A DNA stretch of 64,000 nucleotides. Origin: an uncultured Clostridia bacterium. Its GTDB lineage: Bacteria > Bacillota > Clostridia > Lachnospirales > CAG-274. Position 1 is the stretch's first letter; the number at the start of each line of letters is the position of its first letter. The translations under genes were made by a program, and so were the position numbers. Positions 1-7,313 of the stretch are shown in pieces. The stretch spans positions 1 through 64,000 of the forward strand of contig CANQXR010000009.1 of NCBI GenBank assembly GCA_947627855.1, in the 5' to 3' direction. The notes below the pieces were generated by a model that saw only the letters and a program-made list of their open reading frames with translations, had not been told where the DNA came from and ran no database searches.

Positions 1-774
1 AAGAAAAGCATATTAACAAACAATGACTTTGACTGGAGCGGGGCGCATACGGTCAAGGTGTACAAGATTTCAACGGCTAAAATGAATGATTATAACCGTA
101 ACGGTGTAAATTCAGGTTCAAGGTATGGAGAGGTTGAAAGCCTGAACGCAACAACCGAGGAATTTATGCTTAAAAAGGACAGGTCATTCACTTTTGAAAT
201 TGACAAGCTCGACACTGATGAGACTGTACAGCAGCTTCAGGCAAGTTCGGCACTGGCAAGGCAGTTAAGAGAAGTAGTTATACCGGAGGTAGATACTTAT
301 GTTTACGGTGTTATGTGTGACAAGGCAGGTAATAAGCCCGCAGCCGTTTCGCTTACTGCCGAAAACATATATGCCGAGATTATAAAGGGTAATTCTGCTC
401 TTGACGAGGCAGAAGTGCCGGAGACGGGGCGTGTTATTCTGGTTACTCCGCCGGTGTATTTACTTATGAAACAGTGTAAAGATATAACGATGGAGACGGA
501 AACGGGCAACGACATGAGAGTTAAGGGCGTTATAGCAAACCTTGACGGCTGCGCCGTTGTGAAGGTGCCCAGTAACAGACTGCCCGAAGACTTCGGCTTT
601 ATGATAGCTCATTCAGTGGCTACGGTTGCACCGACAAAACTCGAAGATTATACAGTACATAATAATCCGCCGGGGATAAGTGGCGCACTGGTAGAGGGCA
701 GAATATGCTACGATGCTTTTGTCGTTGACAATAAAGCAAAGGCTATATATTATCAGGCTATGACAAAAGATTGA
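1..774 (+). CDS. Phage major capsid protein, 5'-truncated by window edge
   Basis: The frame is open from base 1, so the true start lies outside the window; a GTG at 58 is only an internal codon. About 257 residues are visible. The protein resembles coat proteins of tailed phages: a long helical and beta segment, an acidic middle (residues ~60-90 after the GTG), and a C-terminal part with AHSVATVAPTKLEDY and a strand-rich end, as in P22/HK97-type phage coat families. It would form the shell of the head. A hairpin terminator follows directly. No other head or tail gene is visible to the right, so this is either the end of a prophage or a decayed remnant. Family assignment is by overall resemblance, not a catalytic motif. 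Confidence 0.6.
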   Translation, partial: KKSILTNNDFDWSGAHTVKVYKISTAKMNDYNRNGVNSGSRYGEVESLNATTEEFMLKKDRSFTFEIDKLDTDETVQQLQASSALARQLREVVIPEVDTYVYGVMCDKAGNKPAAVSLTAENIYAEIIKGNSALDEAEVPETGRVILVTPPVYLLMKQCKDITMETETGNDMRVKGVIANLDGCAVVKVPSNRLPEDFGFMIAHSVATVAPTKLEDYTVHNNPPGISGALVEGRICYDAFVVDNKAKAIYYQAMTKD

Positions 775-783
775 TAAATACAC

Positions 784-824
784 AAAACGCTCCGGACAAT
801 AGGACAAGGTTCGGAGCGTTTTTA
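784..824 (+). terminator. Rho-independent terminator after capsid gene
   Basis: The stem AAACGCTCCG pairs with CGGAGCGTTT around a ~16-nt loop and is followed by a short T-run. It starts 10 bp after the capsid stop codon. Confidence 0.75.
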
Positions 825-839
825 AAACAAATTTGTATC

Positions 840-893
840 CGGACATTTCGGACACCCTAAAAAAGGCATTCGGACATTTCGGACACCTTAAAA
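840..893 (+). repeat. Tandem direct repeat upstream of phage regulator
   Basis: CGGACATTTCGGACACC occurs twice, 31 bp apart (840 and 871), followed each time by a C/T-TAAAA tail. Each unit also holds CGGACA twice. It lies just upstream of the regulator gene at 918 and could be a protein-binding site. No function is known. Confidence 0.6.
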
Positions 894-917
894 GATTTGG
901 AGCTTAGGGGGCTTATT

Positions 918-1355
918 ATGGACGTTAGAAGCTATTTGGGACAGCTTGAAAGACAGGAGAACAGAATAAAGCAGAAAAAAGAAAATCTGAAATATCTGAA
1001 ATTTCGGGCATTTAATATAAGTTCTCCCAGCATTTCATTTGATAATATAAAGAGTACCAATACCCCAACATCAGCAAAATTTGAAAATAATATTGATTCA
1101 TGTATGCTTATTGAAGAGGAAATACTAAAAGAAACTTTTGAACTTATTTTTAATAGACATACAATTATAAGTCAAATTCATAGTATGGACAACGCTAAGT
1201 ATATAAATATTTTGTTCAAAAGGTATGTGGAGTATAAGAGGCTTGACGAGGTTGCCGAGGAGATGGGATATACACATCAATATGTTGTATTATTGCATGG
1301 GAAAGCTCTTAGCGAATTTGAAAAGGTGGTTGAAGATTCGAGGCAAAGTGGTTGA
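918..1355 (+). CDS. Phage sigma-like late regulator (DUF1492/ArpU-like)
   Basis: 145 residues. The N-terminal half is a charged coiled coil (LERQENRIKQKKENLK), and the C-terminal ~50 residues form a sigma-70 region-4-like helix-turn-helix (VEYKRLDEVAEEMGYTHQYVVLLHGKAL). This layout matches the DUF1492/RinA/ArpU-type proteins that control late or packaging genes in phages of Firmicutes. The ATG at 918 is chosen over a TTG at 897 because AGGGGG lies 6 bp upstream. It stands alone between the capsid terminator and the tRNA cluster, which fits a prophage end. The regulatory role is inferred from family likeness. Confidence 0.6.
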   Translation: MDVRSYLGQLERQENRIKQKKENLKYLKFRAFNISSPSISFDNIKSTNTPTSAKFENNIDSCMLIEEEILKETFELIFNRHTIISQIHSMDNAKYINILFKRYVEYKRLDEVAEEMGYTHQYVVLLHGKALSEFEKVVEDSRQSG

Positions 1356-1458
1356 AGTCTGTAAGTAATGGGTTATAATTGTTGGGGCAGGTGGCAGCTT
1401 TTTAAGGGTAACGGAAAAGGTATAATTTTTTGAGTGGTTGAAAAGTGGTTGAAACATT

Positions 1459-1489
1459 AAAAAATGAGATGCTATAACATCTCATTTTT
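1459..1489. terminator. Bidirectional terminator between phage gene and tRNAs
   Basis: AAAATGAGATG pairs with CATCTCATTTT around a 6-nt loop, with A-runs and T-runs on both sides. It can end the phage transcript (+) and the tRNA operon (-). Confidence 0.8.
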
Positions 1490-1510
1490 GCCTTATTTAT
1501 CAGCTTTTAG

Positions 1511-1582
1511 CTAGGCTAGCAGGATTCGAACCTGCGAATGACGGAATCAGAATCCGTTGCCTTACCGCTTGGCGATAGCCCA
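1511..1582 (-). tRNA. tRNA-Gln (anticodon CTG)
   Basis: The reverse strand folds as a cloverleaf with acceptor TGGGCTA/TAGCCTA (one G-T pair), anticodon stem ACGGA/TCCGT with loop TTCTGAT (CTG at 34-36), and a GCAGG-TTCGAAT-CCTGC T-arm. No CCA is encoded. It is last of three tRNAs in one operon, and its 3' end faces the phage-like genes. Confidence 0.93.
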
Positions 1583-1613
1583 TTATTATGTCAATCTTCC
1601 GGCTATTTGCAAG

Positions 1614-1685
1614 CAGGGCTAGCAGGATTCGAACCTGCGAATGTAGGAATCAAAATCCTATGCCTTACCGCTTGGCTATAGCCCT
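1614..1685 (-). tRNA. tRNA-Gln (anticodon TTG)
   Basis: The reverse strand has acceptor AGGGCTA/TAGCCCT, anticodon loop TTTTGAT and the same T-arm as the neighbouring tRNA-Gln, so the two probably arose by duplication. No CCA is encoded. Confidence 0.93.
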
Positions 1686-1699
1686 ATATTAACATAAAA

Positions 1700-1771
1700 A
1701 GCGCGAAACGGGATTCGAACCCGCGGCCCTCGCCTTGGCAAGGCGATGCTCTACCACTGAGCCATTCGCGC
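1700..1771 (-). tRNA. tRNA-Gly (anticodon GCC)
   Basis: The reverse strand has acceptor GCGCGAA/TTCGCGC, anticodon stem TCGCC/GGCGA with loop TTGCCAA (GCC), and a GCGGG-TTCGAAT-CCCGT T-arm. It is the first tRNA after the promoter at 1795-1823. Confidence 0.94.
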
Positions 1772-1794
1772 ACGACATCTTAACGACAGAAATT

Positions 1795-1823
1795 ATATTA
1801 TCACATTTCATATTGTTTGTCAA
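1795..1823 (-). promoter_or_regulatory. Sigma-A promoter of the tRNA operon
   Basis: On the minus strand TTGACA is followed by a 17-bp spacer and TAATAT, ~20 bp before tRNA-Gly. Confidence 0.8.
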
Positions 1824-1880
1824 GCACAAAATAAAAAAAACGGAAAATTCTCCTATATGGTCAGATATGGTTTATATTAT

Positions 1881-2032
1881 GGGGCTGCTCCGCCCTTGAA
1901 ACCATCGAAGATGGTTTTCAAGGACGGACCATCGGCGGGCGTGGCGAGGGGGAGCGGAACAAAGGAATGGACAAGCAAGCTTGTCCATTCCTTTGTTCCG
2001 CTCCCCCTCGCCACGCCCTTTGTGCAGTCCGG
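1881..2032 (-). repeat. Two-hairpin intergenic element, copy 1
   Basis: The large hairpin at 1937-2018 has two perfect 40-bp arms around a central AA. The small hairpin at 1894-1923 has 13-14-bp arms with a one-base bulge. The left edge GGGGCTGCTC is the reverse complement of the GAGCAGCCCC end of copies 2, 5 and 7, so this copy points to the minus strand. It lies 6 bp beyond the stop of the lipoprotein gene. Confidence 0.9.
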
Positions 2033-2038
2033 AAGATA

Positions 2039-2728
2039 TTACATATTATCTATTGGTGTGTAATCGTCCGATGAATAGAAGATAACAGGGTCGAACTTTG
2101 TTACAAAGTCGTCCAGCTCTGAATCTGACATTTCGTTATCGCCTCTTATATATATTGCTTCGCCGCCGGAGCTTACGCAATAAACGTCCAGATCGGTATT
2201 ATTACTGATTTCGCCGTTTTTAACTTCAAATTCAAAATAATACTCCGTTATCATATCTATCATTTCGTCATCTTCAGATGATGTACCCTGATCGCTCATC
2301 ATAGCTTTAAGTCCTGTATTATCTGCGAAGGCATACATCTGACCATTTCCGAGTCCTATGATATATTTCTGCGTCTTTATATCTCCTGCTGATTCAAAAT
2401 CCTTTCCGTCGCAAATCAGAATCTCATAGCTTTTGATTGAATCACCGCCAATGTCTATATCATCTGAGCTTTTATGTATGACCATATCATTCAAGCCATC
2501 ATTATTTATGTCATAAATGCCGTACTCTTCTCCATAGTCATCGACAATTTCCTTCATTCTTGCCTGAAGTGAGTTTCCGTCCTCCGACTGAGAGCCTGCG
2601 TTATTGGCTTCCTCCTGCAAACCTCCCCCGGAATCATCTGTACAGCCTGTAAAAAACATAGCTCCCATAAGAACAAGCGCAGCTGCGCCAACAATCCCGC
2701 ACCTCTTGTTTTTCAGTTTAAAAAGCAT
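2039..2728 (-). CDS. Putative lipoprotein of unknown function
   Basis: 229 residues. The N-terminus is a type II signal peptide with a positively charged start, a hydrophobic core and lipobox FTGC near residue 29, so it should be anchored on the outer face of the membrane. An acidic Ser/Gly/Glu linker follows. At residues ~73-82 there is a DINNDGLND stretch like a calcium loop of dockerin or FG-GAP type. The rest is acidic and strand-rich. AAAGGGTG lies upstream of the ATG. Function is unknown. Confidence 0.75.
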   Translation of the reverse strand: MLFKLKNKRCGIVGAAALVLMGAMFFTGCTDDSGGGLQEEANNAGSQSEDGNSLQARMKEIVDDYGEEYGIYDINNDGLNDMVIHKSSDDIDIGGDSIKSYEILICDGKDFESAGDIKTQKYIIGLGNGQMYAFADNTGLKAMMSDQGTSSEDDEMIDMITEYYFEFEVKNGEISNNTDLDVYCVSSGGEAIYIRGDNEMSDSELDDFVTKFDPVIFYSSDDYTPIDNM

Positions 2729-2782
2729 AAAAACACCCTTTCTTTAAAATAAATTACATTACAAACATCGGTTACAATTTAT

Positions 2783-2791
2783 ATTATAGCA
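2783..2791 (-). promoter_or_regulatory. Extended -10 promoter for the lipoprotein gene
   Basis: The minus strand reads TGCTATAAT, an extended -10 box, ~55 bp before the start at 2728. No clear -35 is seen. Confidence 0.45.
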
Positions 2792-2844
2792 GGATTATCA
2801 CTTTTTGTATTATGCTGTCAGCACAGTACAAAAAAATCAAAGTA

Positions 2845-2853
2845 TGCTATAAT
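2845..2853 (+). promoter_or_regulatory. Extended -10 promoter for the membrane protein gene
   Basis: TGCTATAAT lies ~50 bp before the ATG at 2902 and mirrors the divergent one at 2783-2791. The -35 is weak. Confidence 0.45.
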
Positions 2854-2901
2854 ACAGAATGTTATTATAAATATGCAAAATCGGTCAGCAAGGAGGTATT
2901 T

Positions 2902-3276
2902 ATGAATGAAATAAACGATACACAGGTAAAAGAAAAGAAGCCCTCCGATACTCTTGGTTTCAGATCGGGGAAAACGTGGAAAAAGGTTGTGGCTGTCATA
3001 TATTATGTATTTGTAGGACTGTCGACAGCCAGCGGATATTTCAATGGAGGCTACGGCTGGTACAGTGCCCTTTTCAATTATTTATGTCTTATGTACCCTG
3101 TTGAATTTGTCAATCAGATAACAGGAAAGCCGGGAATTGTAAATAAATGGGCAAAGGGCAAGGGAGTTTTTGCAAAAATTCTTTCCATAATCTTTTACTT
3201 TGTTTACGATTGTGTATTCTTTTACATATTCATTTACGGTGGCAGGTATGTTTATGTAAAATTTTTTATAAATTAG
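2902..3276 (+). CDS. Small membrane protein of unknown function
   Basis: 124 residues; ATG chosen because AGGAGG lies 6 bp upstream, whereas the longer frame from 2812 has none. After a charged N-terminus of ~28 residues come hydrophobic segments at about 31-48, 52-66 and 93-118, with aromatic-rich stretches (YYVFVGLSTASGYFNGG, FYFVYDCVFFYIFIYGG). It probably spans the membrane two or three times. The next gene starts 10 bp downstream, so the two are likely cotranscribed. No family recognised. Confidence 0.6.
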   Translation: MNEINDTQVKEKKPSDTLGFRSGKTWKKVVAVIYYVFVGLSTASGYFNGGYGWYSALFNYLCLMYPVEFVNQITGKPGIVNKWAKGKGVFAKILSIIFYFVYDCVFFYIFIYGGRYVYVKFFIN

Positions 3277-3286
3277 GAGGTACATT

Positions 3287-3586
3287 ATGAACAATTCAGA
3301 AACAGGAACAGTTTTCTTCAGACCAAAAAAGATCTTTGGTCAGTCTATGCTCAAAACCGCTACCCTTGAGATCAACAACAGCGCTTACACTGTTAAATTC
3401 GGCAAGGAAGAAGCATTTCAGCTTCCTGCGGGAAACTACGATTTTGAATGCTATTCAAACTATATGGGCAAAAAAATGCACGCTTCCGGTCAGCTTTCCC
3501 TTAAAGCCGGCGAAAAATACGAAATAAAGTATAAAACCAACGCCGTGGTATTTCTTGCGGGAAAGGTTTCCGTAAACAGGGTTTGA
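3287..3586 (+). CDS. Small beta-rich protein of unknown function
   Basis: 99 residues, AGGAGG 6 bp before the ATG. No signal peptide or membrane segment. The pattern of alternating strands, FQLPAGNYDFECYS and LKAGEKYEIKYKTN, resembles the short beta-sandwich carriers of the PEGA or DUF2846 type, in which a turn with P-x-G-x-Y precedes a strand. It follows the membrane protein by 10 bp and is closed by a terminator, so the pair forms a small operon. Function unknown. Confidence 0.6.
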   Translation: MNNSETGTVFFRPKKIFGQSMLKTATLEINNSAYTVKFGKEEAFQLPAGNYDFECYSNYMGKKMHASGQLSLKAGEKYEIKYKTNAVVFLAGKVSVNRV

Positions 3587-3589
3587 TTT

Positions 3590-3632
3590 TAAAAGGCTGT
3601 GTATCCTTAATCGGGTACGCAGCCTTTTAATC
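3590..3632. terminator. Bidirectional terminator
   Basis: AAAAGGCTGTGTATCC pairs with GGGTACGCAGCCTTTT (few mismatches) between two convergent genes. It has T-runs on both strands and serves the + gene at 3287 and hydE on the - strand. Confidence 0.75.
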
Positions 3633-3647
3633 TGAGGAAATTCCGGC

Positions 3648-4688
3648 TCAGCTCACGGGGCTGTCGCCTCTGCCATGGTCAATAACATAGCCTATACGCT
3701 CCACACGGCGCTCCAGACAGACGCTGCACTCAGCCGCCTCCTCACCTGTGCATATTTTGTTGTCATAAAGAGCATATTTTTTTCGCACGCTCACAGGGGA
3801 CAGGTTCGGCATAAGCACATTTGCGCCTGCCAGTATGCCCTTTTCCCTGCCGAGTGGATCCATAGTGCCCAAGGCAGTCGTTGCCGGAAGGAGCACCTTC
3901 GGAAAAATAAGCCGAAGCACGGACAAAAGCAATAATGTCATTCTTACGCTGCCGTTTTCAAAGCTTCCGAAGGGAGTATCCGACTGCTTTACAAAAGGTC
4001 CTATGCCTATCATATGCGGCTTAAGCTCCTTCATAAAGCATATATCCTCATATATACACTCCACATTCTGATAAGGAGAGCCTACCATAATTCCGCAGCC
4101 CGTCTGATAGCCTATACTCCTCAGTGCAAACAGACAGCGTTTTCTGTTCTCCAAAGACATATTTTCCGGATGCATCTTTTTATAGTGAGCCTCGTTTGCC
4201 GTTTCATGACGCAGAAGATATCTGTCTGCTCCCGCGTCAAACATTTTCTTATAGCTTTCCTCCGATCTTTCGCCCAGGGAAAGAGTAACGGCGCATTGAG
4301 GATATCTCCTTTTTATTTCCGATATTATAAATACCATTACATCATCACTGTAATAGCCGTCCTCGCCGCCCTGAAGAACAAAGGTTCTGAACCCCAGACC
4401 ATACCCGGTTTCGCAGCAGTCTAAAATCTCCTCCGGCGTAAGGCGATATCTTTCCGCCCTATGATTGCTCCGCCTTAAACCGCAGTAATAGCAGTCATTT
4501 TTACAATGGCTTGAAATTTCAATAAGCCCTCTCAGATATATTCTATTGCCAAAAACAGACCTGCTCACCTCACGTGCCTTTTCCGCAAGATAGTCCATTT
4601 CATCATCGCTGCATTCAAGCAGACTTTCAAGCTCGTCATATTCTATATTCTGAGAGCTGCATATTTTATCAACAATTTTCTTATCCAT
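3648..4688 (-). CDS. hydE: [FeFe]-hydrogenase maturation radical SAM enzyme HydE
   Basis: 346 residues, full length. HydE is a radical SAM enzyme that helps build the H-cluster cofactor of [FeFe] hydrogenases with HydF and HydG. The cluster motif C62-x3-C66-x2-C69 (HCKNDCYYCG) follows the first strand, and typical HydE signatures follow: VLQGGEDGYY, RHETAN, GIGPFVKQSDTPF and TTALGTMDP. No hydF, hydG or hydrogenase gene lies in the window, so maturation genes are scattered. GGGAAG precedes the ATG. The organism is therefore expected to make or consume H2. Confidence 0.93.
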   Translation of the reverse strand: MDKKIVDKICSSQNIEYDELESLLECSDDEMDYLAEKAREVSRSVFGNRIYLRGLIEISSHCKNDCYYCGLRRSNHRAERYRLTPEEILDCCETGYGLGFRTFVLQGGEDGYYSDDVMVFIISEIKRRYPQCAVTLSLGERSEESYKKMFDAGADRYLLRHETANEAHYKKMHPENMSLENRKRCLFALRSIGYQTGCGIMVGSPYQNVECIYEDICFMKELKPHMIGIGPFVKQSDTPFGSFENGSVRMTLLLLSVLRLIFPKVLLPATTALGTMDPLGREKGILAGANVLMPNLSPVSVRKKYALYDNKICTGEEAAECSVCLERRVERIGYVIDHGRGDSPVS

Positions 4689-4750
4689 ATTTTCACTTCC
4701 CTATGAAAATATTATATTATTCATACGCCGACCTGTCAATAAAAACAAAA

Positions 4751-4785
4751 AAGCGCATAAAACGACTGTGCCGCATTTATACGCT
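4751..4785 (-). terminator. Terminator of the ylxM-ffh-rpsP-khpA operon
   Basis: Read on the minus strand, AGCGTATAAA pairs with TTTTATGCGCT and a T6 tract follows. It lies directly after the khpA stop codon. Confidence 0.75.
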
Positions 4786-4791
4786 CTCGAA

Positions 4792-5019
4792 TTACATTAT
4801 TTTTACAACAACCTTTTTATCCTCATAGACAGCCGCTGCTTTTACAACAGTGCGGATAGCCTTTGCGATCCGTCCCTGCTTTCCGATAACCTTTCCCATA
4901 TCCGACTCCGCAACACGAAGCTCCAGAATAAGGGCATCATCGTCCATACGGTCGTTTACAACAACCTCATCGGGATTATCCACAAGGTGTTTTGCAATTA
5001 CTGTAAGTAATTCCTTCAT
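4792..5019 (-). CDS. khpA: KH-domain RNA-binding protein KhpA
   Basis: 75 residues, a single KH domain with the RNA-contacting GxxG loop G46-K-Q-G49. KhpA partners with KhpB in Gram-positive bacteria to bind RNA and affects cell division and wall growth. It sits at the end of ylxM-ffh-rpsP, the usual place next to rpsP in Firmicutes. The gene is followed by the operon terminator. Start is set by the ATG preceded by GGGGAGG. Confidence 0.9.
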   Translation of the reverse strand: MKELLTVIAKHLVDNPDEVVVNDRMDDDALILELRVAESDMGKVIGKQGRIAKAIRTVVKAAAVYEDKKVVVKIM

Positions 5020-5046
5020 AACAAACCTCCCCGAGGCTTCATCATA

Positions 5047-5286
5047 TTATAAAGCTCCTGCTTTCTTAAGTAATGCTCTTGCTGTGTCGGTAGGCTGTGC
5101 GCCTTTACTCAACCATTCCTTAGCAAGCTCAGCATCTACCTTCAAAACTGAAGGCTCCTTTGTAGGATCATAATATCCAAGCTCAGCGATAGCCTTGCCT
5201 CCTCTCGGAACCTTTGAATCAGCAACAACTATTCTATAAAAAGGTGCTTTCTTTGCTCCTAATCTCTTAAGTCTGATTTTTACCAT
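5047..5286 (-). CDS. rpsP: 30S ribosomal protein S16
   Basis: 79 residues, normal length. The N-terminus [20 protein letters not shown] is the S16 signature. The ATG at 5286 is chosen over an upstream one at 5337 because GGGAGGTG lies 6 bp before it and the extra 17 residues match no S16. S16 binds 16S rRNA early in assembly of the small subunit. It is placed between ffh and khpA, the common Firmicute order. Confidence 0.96.
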   Translation of the reverse strand: MVKIRLKRLGAKKAPFYRIVVADSKVPRGGKAIAELGYYDPTKEPSVLKVDAELAKEWLSKGAQPTDTARALLKKAGAL

Positions 5287-5349
5287 TGTTTTCACCTCCC
5301 AAAAAAAAATTATATAAACCATACGGCATAGCCGCATCAGTCTGCGAAA

Positions 5350-6684
5350 TTACATAAACGGAAGCTTAAGACCGCCCAGACGGTTTCTTTTCTTGGCTCC
5401 GCCCATCATCTTCATAAGATCCTTTACTTGGTTGAACTGCTTTAAAAGCTGATTTATTTCCTGAATGCTTCTTCCGCTGCCCTTTGCAATACGTCTTTTC
5501 CGTGAGCCGTTCAGAAGCTCCGGATTCTGCCTTTCCTTGACAGTCATCGACTGTATGATAGCCTCAATATGGACAAGCGCCTTTTCATCTATATCAGCAT
5601 CGCCCAGATTGATTTTGTTCATTCCCGGCAGCATTCCCAAAAGATCCTTGATAGGTCCCATTTTCCTGACCTGCTGCATCTGATTCAGAAAGTCCTCTAA
5701 ATTGAAATCATTCGAGCGCATCTTGCGTTCCAGCTCCTGAACCTGCTTTTCGTCAAAAGCCGTCTGAGCCTTGTCGATAAGGGTAAGCACATCACCCATT
5801 CCGAGTATTCTTGAAACCATTCTGTCAGGATAGAACGGCTCAAGATCCTCAAGCTTTTCTCCCATACCAACATATTTAATTGGCTTTCCCGTAACACTTC
5901 TGACGGAAATTGCTGCGCCGCCTCTCGTGTCGCCGTCAAGCTTGGTTATTATAGTGCCGTCTATTCCCAGTTTTTCATCAAAGGTTTTTGCCACATTTAC
6001 AGCGTCCTGACCCGTCATAGCGTCAATAACGAGAAGAATTTCCTGTGGTCTTACATCTCTTTTGATATTGGCAAGCTCCTCCATAAGCTCTTCATTTATA
6101 TGAAGCCGTCCTGCCGTATCTATTATCACTATATCATGTCCGTTGGCTTTGGCATAATCTATGCTGTTTTTCGCAATTTCAACAGGATTCGTCTGCCCCT
6201 GCTCGAAAACAGGTATTCCAAAGGCATCGCCCACAACCTGGAGCTGCTTTATTGCGGCGGGTCTGTATATATCGCACGCCGTAAGCAAGGGTCTTTTTCC
6301 CTGCTTTTTAAGCTGACCCGCAAGCTTGCCTGCGCTTGTTGTCTTTCCCGCCCCTTGGAGTCCAACCATCATATAAACAGTGGGGCTTTTTGACGAAAAC
6401 GTAAGCTTGCTCTGAGTGGTGCCCATTACATCTATAAGCTCGTCACGCACTATTTTAATAACCTGCTGACCGGGATTAAGCCCTTCCAGAACCTCCTCGC
6501 CGACAGCCTTTTCCGTAACATTCTTTATAAAATCCTTAACAATTCTGAAGTTTACGTCAGCCTCCAACAACGCCAGCTTAACCTCTCTGAGAGCAGCCTT
6601 TACGTCCTTTTCCGTAAGCTTGCCCTTCCCCGTAAGCTGTCTGAATGCCTGCTGAAGTCTGTCCGTCAGATTTTCAAAAACCAT
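5350..6684 (-). CDS. ffh: Signal recognition particle GTPase Ffh
   Basis: 444 residues. Ffh binds signal peptides of nascent membrane and secreted proteins and docks the ribosome at FtsY. N domain at ~1-85; G domain with P-loop GLQGAGKTT at ~108-116, DTAGR at ~190 and TKLDGDTRGG at ~247; methionine-rich M domain from ~300 with the RNA-binding helix GSGRS. The 17-bp gap to ylxM, which encodes its frequent partner, supports one transcript. The 4.5S RNA gene is not seen in the window. Confidence 0.97.
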   Translation of the reverse strand: MVFENLTDRLQQAFRQLTGKGKLTEKDVKAALREVKLALLEADVNFRIVKDFIKNVTEKAVGEEVLEGLNPGQQVIKIVRDELIDVMGTTQSKLTFSSKSPTVYMMVGLQGAGKTTSAGKLAGQLKKQGKRPLLTACDIYRPAAIKQLQVVGDAFGIPVFEQGQTNPVEIAKNSIDYAKANGHDIVIIDTAGRLHINEELMEELANIKRDVRPQEILLVIDAMTGQDAVNVAKTFDEKLGIDGTIITKLDGDTRGGAAISVRSVTGKPIKYVGMGEKLEDLEPFYPDRMVSRILGMGDVLTLIDKAQTAFDEKQVQELERKMRSNDFNLEDFLNQMQQVRKMGPIKDLLGMLPGMNKINLGDADIDEKALVHIEAIIQSMTVKERQNPELLNGSRKRRIAKGSGRSIQEINQLLKQFNQVKDLMKMMGGAKKRNRLGGLKLPFM

Positions 6685-6700
6685 AAAAACAACTCCCTTG

Positions 6701-7018
6701 TCAATCCAATAAGCGGCTTAAAATCTCCTTGACCTCTTCTTTTTTTCCCTCGTCCGTAAGTCTGATGGCATTTTCCAAAGCCTCCCTTTCCGCTGCAAAT
6801 CTCTTCACAAGCCCCAGCTTTTCCTCATATCTTTCAAGCTGCTTAAGCGACCGTTTAAGCATATCCGAAACAGCCTGCTTGGATATACTGTAAATTCCGG
6901 CAAGTTCCTGAAAGGAAAGATCCTCCATATAATGCCCTTCAAATATTTCCTTCTGTTTTTTCGTAAGAAGCTCCCCATAAAAATCATAGAGCAGCCCCTC
7001 AAAAACCCTTTTATCCAT
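6701..7018 (-). CDS. ylxM: YlxM-family SRP-associated DNA-binding-like protein
   Basis: 105 residues from ATG 7018; an ATG at 7024 is in frame, but GGCGGTG then sits only 1 bp upstream, so 7018 (7 bp) is preferred. The core is a sigma-70 region-4-like helix-turn-helix (FQELAGIYSISKQAVSDMLKRSLKQLERYEEKLG), as in UPF0122/YlxM. Family members are encoded next to ffh and stimulate or modulate the SRP pathway in streptococci. It is the first gene of the operon, behind a consensus promoter and a small inverted repeat. Confidence 0.9.
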   Translation of the reverse strand: MDKRVFEGLLYDFYGELLTKKQKEIFEGHYMEDLSFQELAGIYSISKQAVSDMLKRSLKQLERYEEKLGLVKRFAAEREALENAIRLTDEGKKEEVKEILSRLLD

Positions 7019-7032
7019 TTCCATTCACCGCC

Positions 7033-7054
7033 CGTCAAGCATTTTCACTTGACG
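7033..7054 (-). promoter_or_regulatory. 7-bp inverted repeat in ylxM leader
   Basis: CGTCAAG and CTTGACG face each other across 8 bases, between the predicted start of transcription and the ribosome binding site. It could be an operator or an RNA hairpin next to the binding site. Confidence 0.45.
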
Positions 7055-7060
7055 AACCCC

Positions 7061-7089
7061 ATTATAGCATCATACCCTCCCCTTGTCAA
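7061..7089 (-). promoter_or_regulatory. Consensus sigma-A promoter of ylxM-ffh operon
   Basis: The minus strand carries TTGACA, a 17-bp spacer and TATAAT: a full match to both boxes. Confidence 0.9.
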
Positions 7090-7117
7090 GTATTTTTTTT
7101 GAAAAATCTCCGCCTAT

Positions 7118-7260
7118 ACTGCGGGGCGGCAAAGGCGAGGGGGAACAGCCGCAGGGGGCAGCATCGCGCCCCCTGCAGCTGTTCCCCCTCGCCCCCACGG
7201 GTCAGCTCTTTTTTCGGAATACAGCGAAGCGCTATGCCGTAAAAAAAGCTGAGCAGCCCC
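7118..7260 (+). repeat. Two-hairpin intergenic element, copy 2
   Basis: The first hairpin at 7134-7193 has 26-bp arms with one mismatch and base motif GGCGAGGGGGA. The linker CCACGGGTCAG follows. The second hairpin at 7203-7251 has two mismatches in its outer stem and an inner stem. It ends in GAGCAGCCCC (7251-7260) and starts with CTGCGGGGCGGC, which is also found at copy 4. Confidence 0.9.
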
Positions 7261-7271
7261 AAAGCTTATTC

Positions 7272-7304
7272 AAAAAAACTGCCGCACATAAAAATGTACG
7301 GCAG
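7272..7304 (-). terminator. Terminator of the rnf operon
   Basis: The minus strand has CTGCCGTACA pairing with TGTGCGGCAG (one wobble pair), followed by T7, ten bases after the rnfB stop. Confidence 0.92.
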
Positions 7305-7313
7305 AAATAAAAA

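Noticed and set aside
1857..2063. An ORF running through a long palindrome (similar ones at 7083-7310, 62848-63306)
   Set aside because: The codons come from the two-hairpin elements, both strands are open by symmetry, and no ribosome binding site or family match is present.
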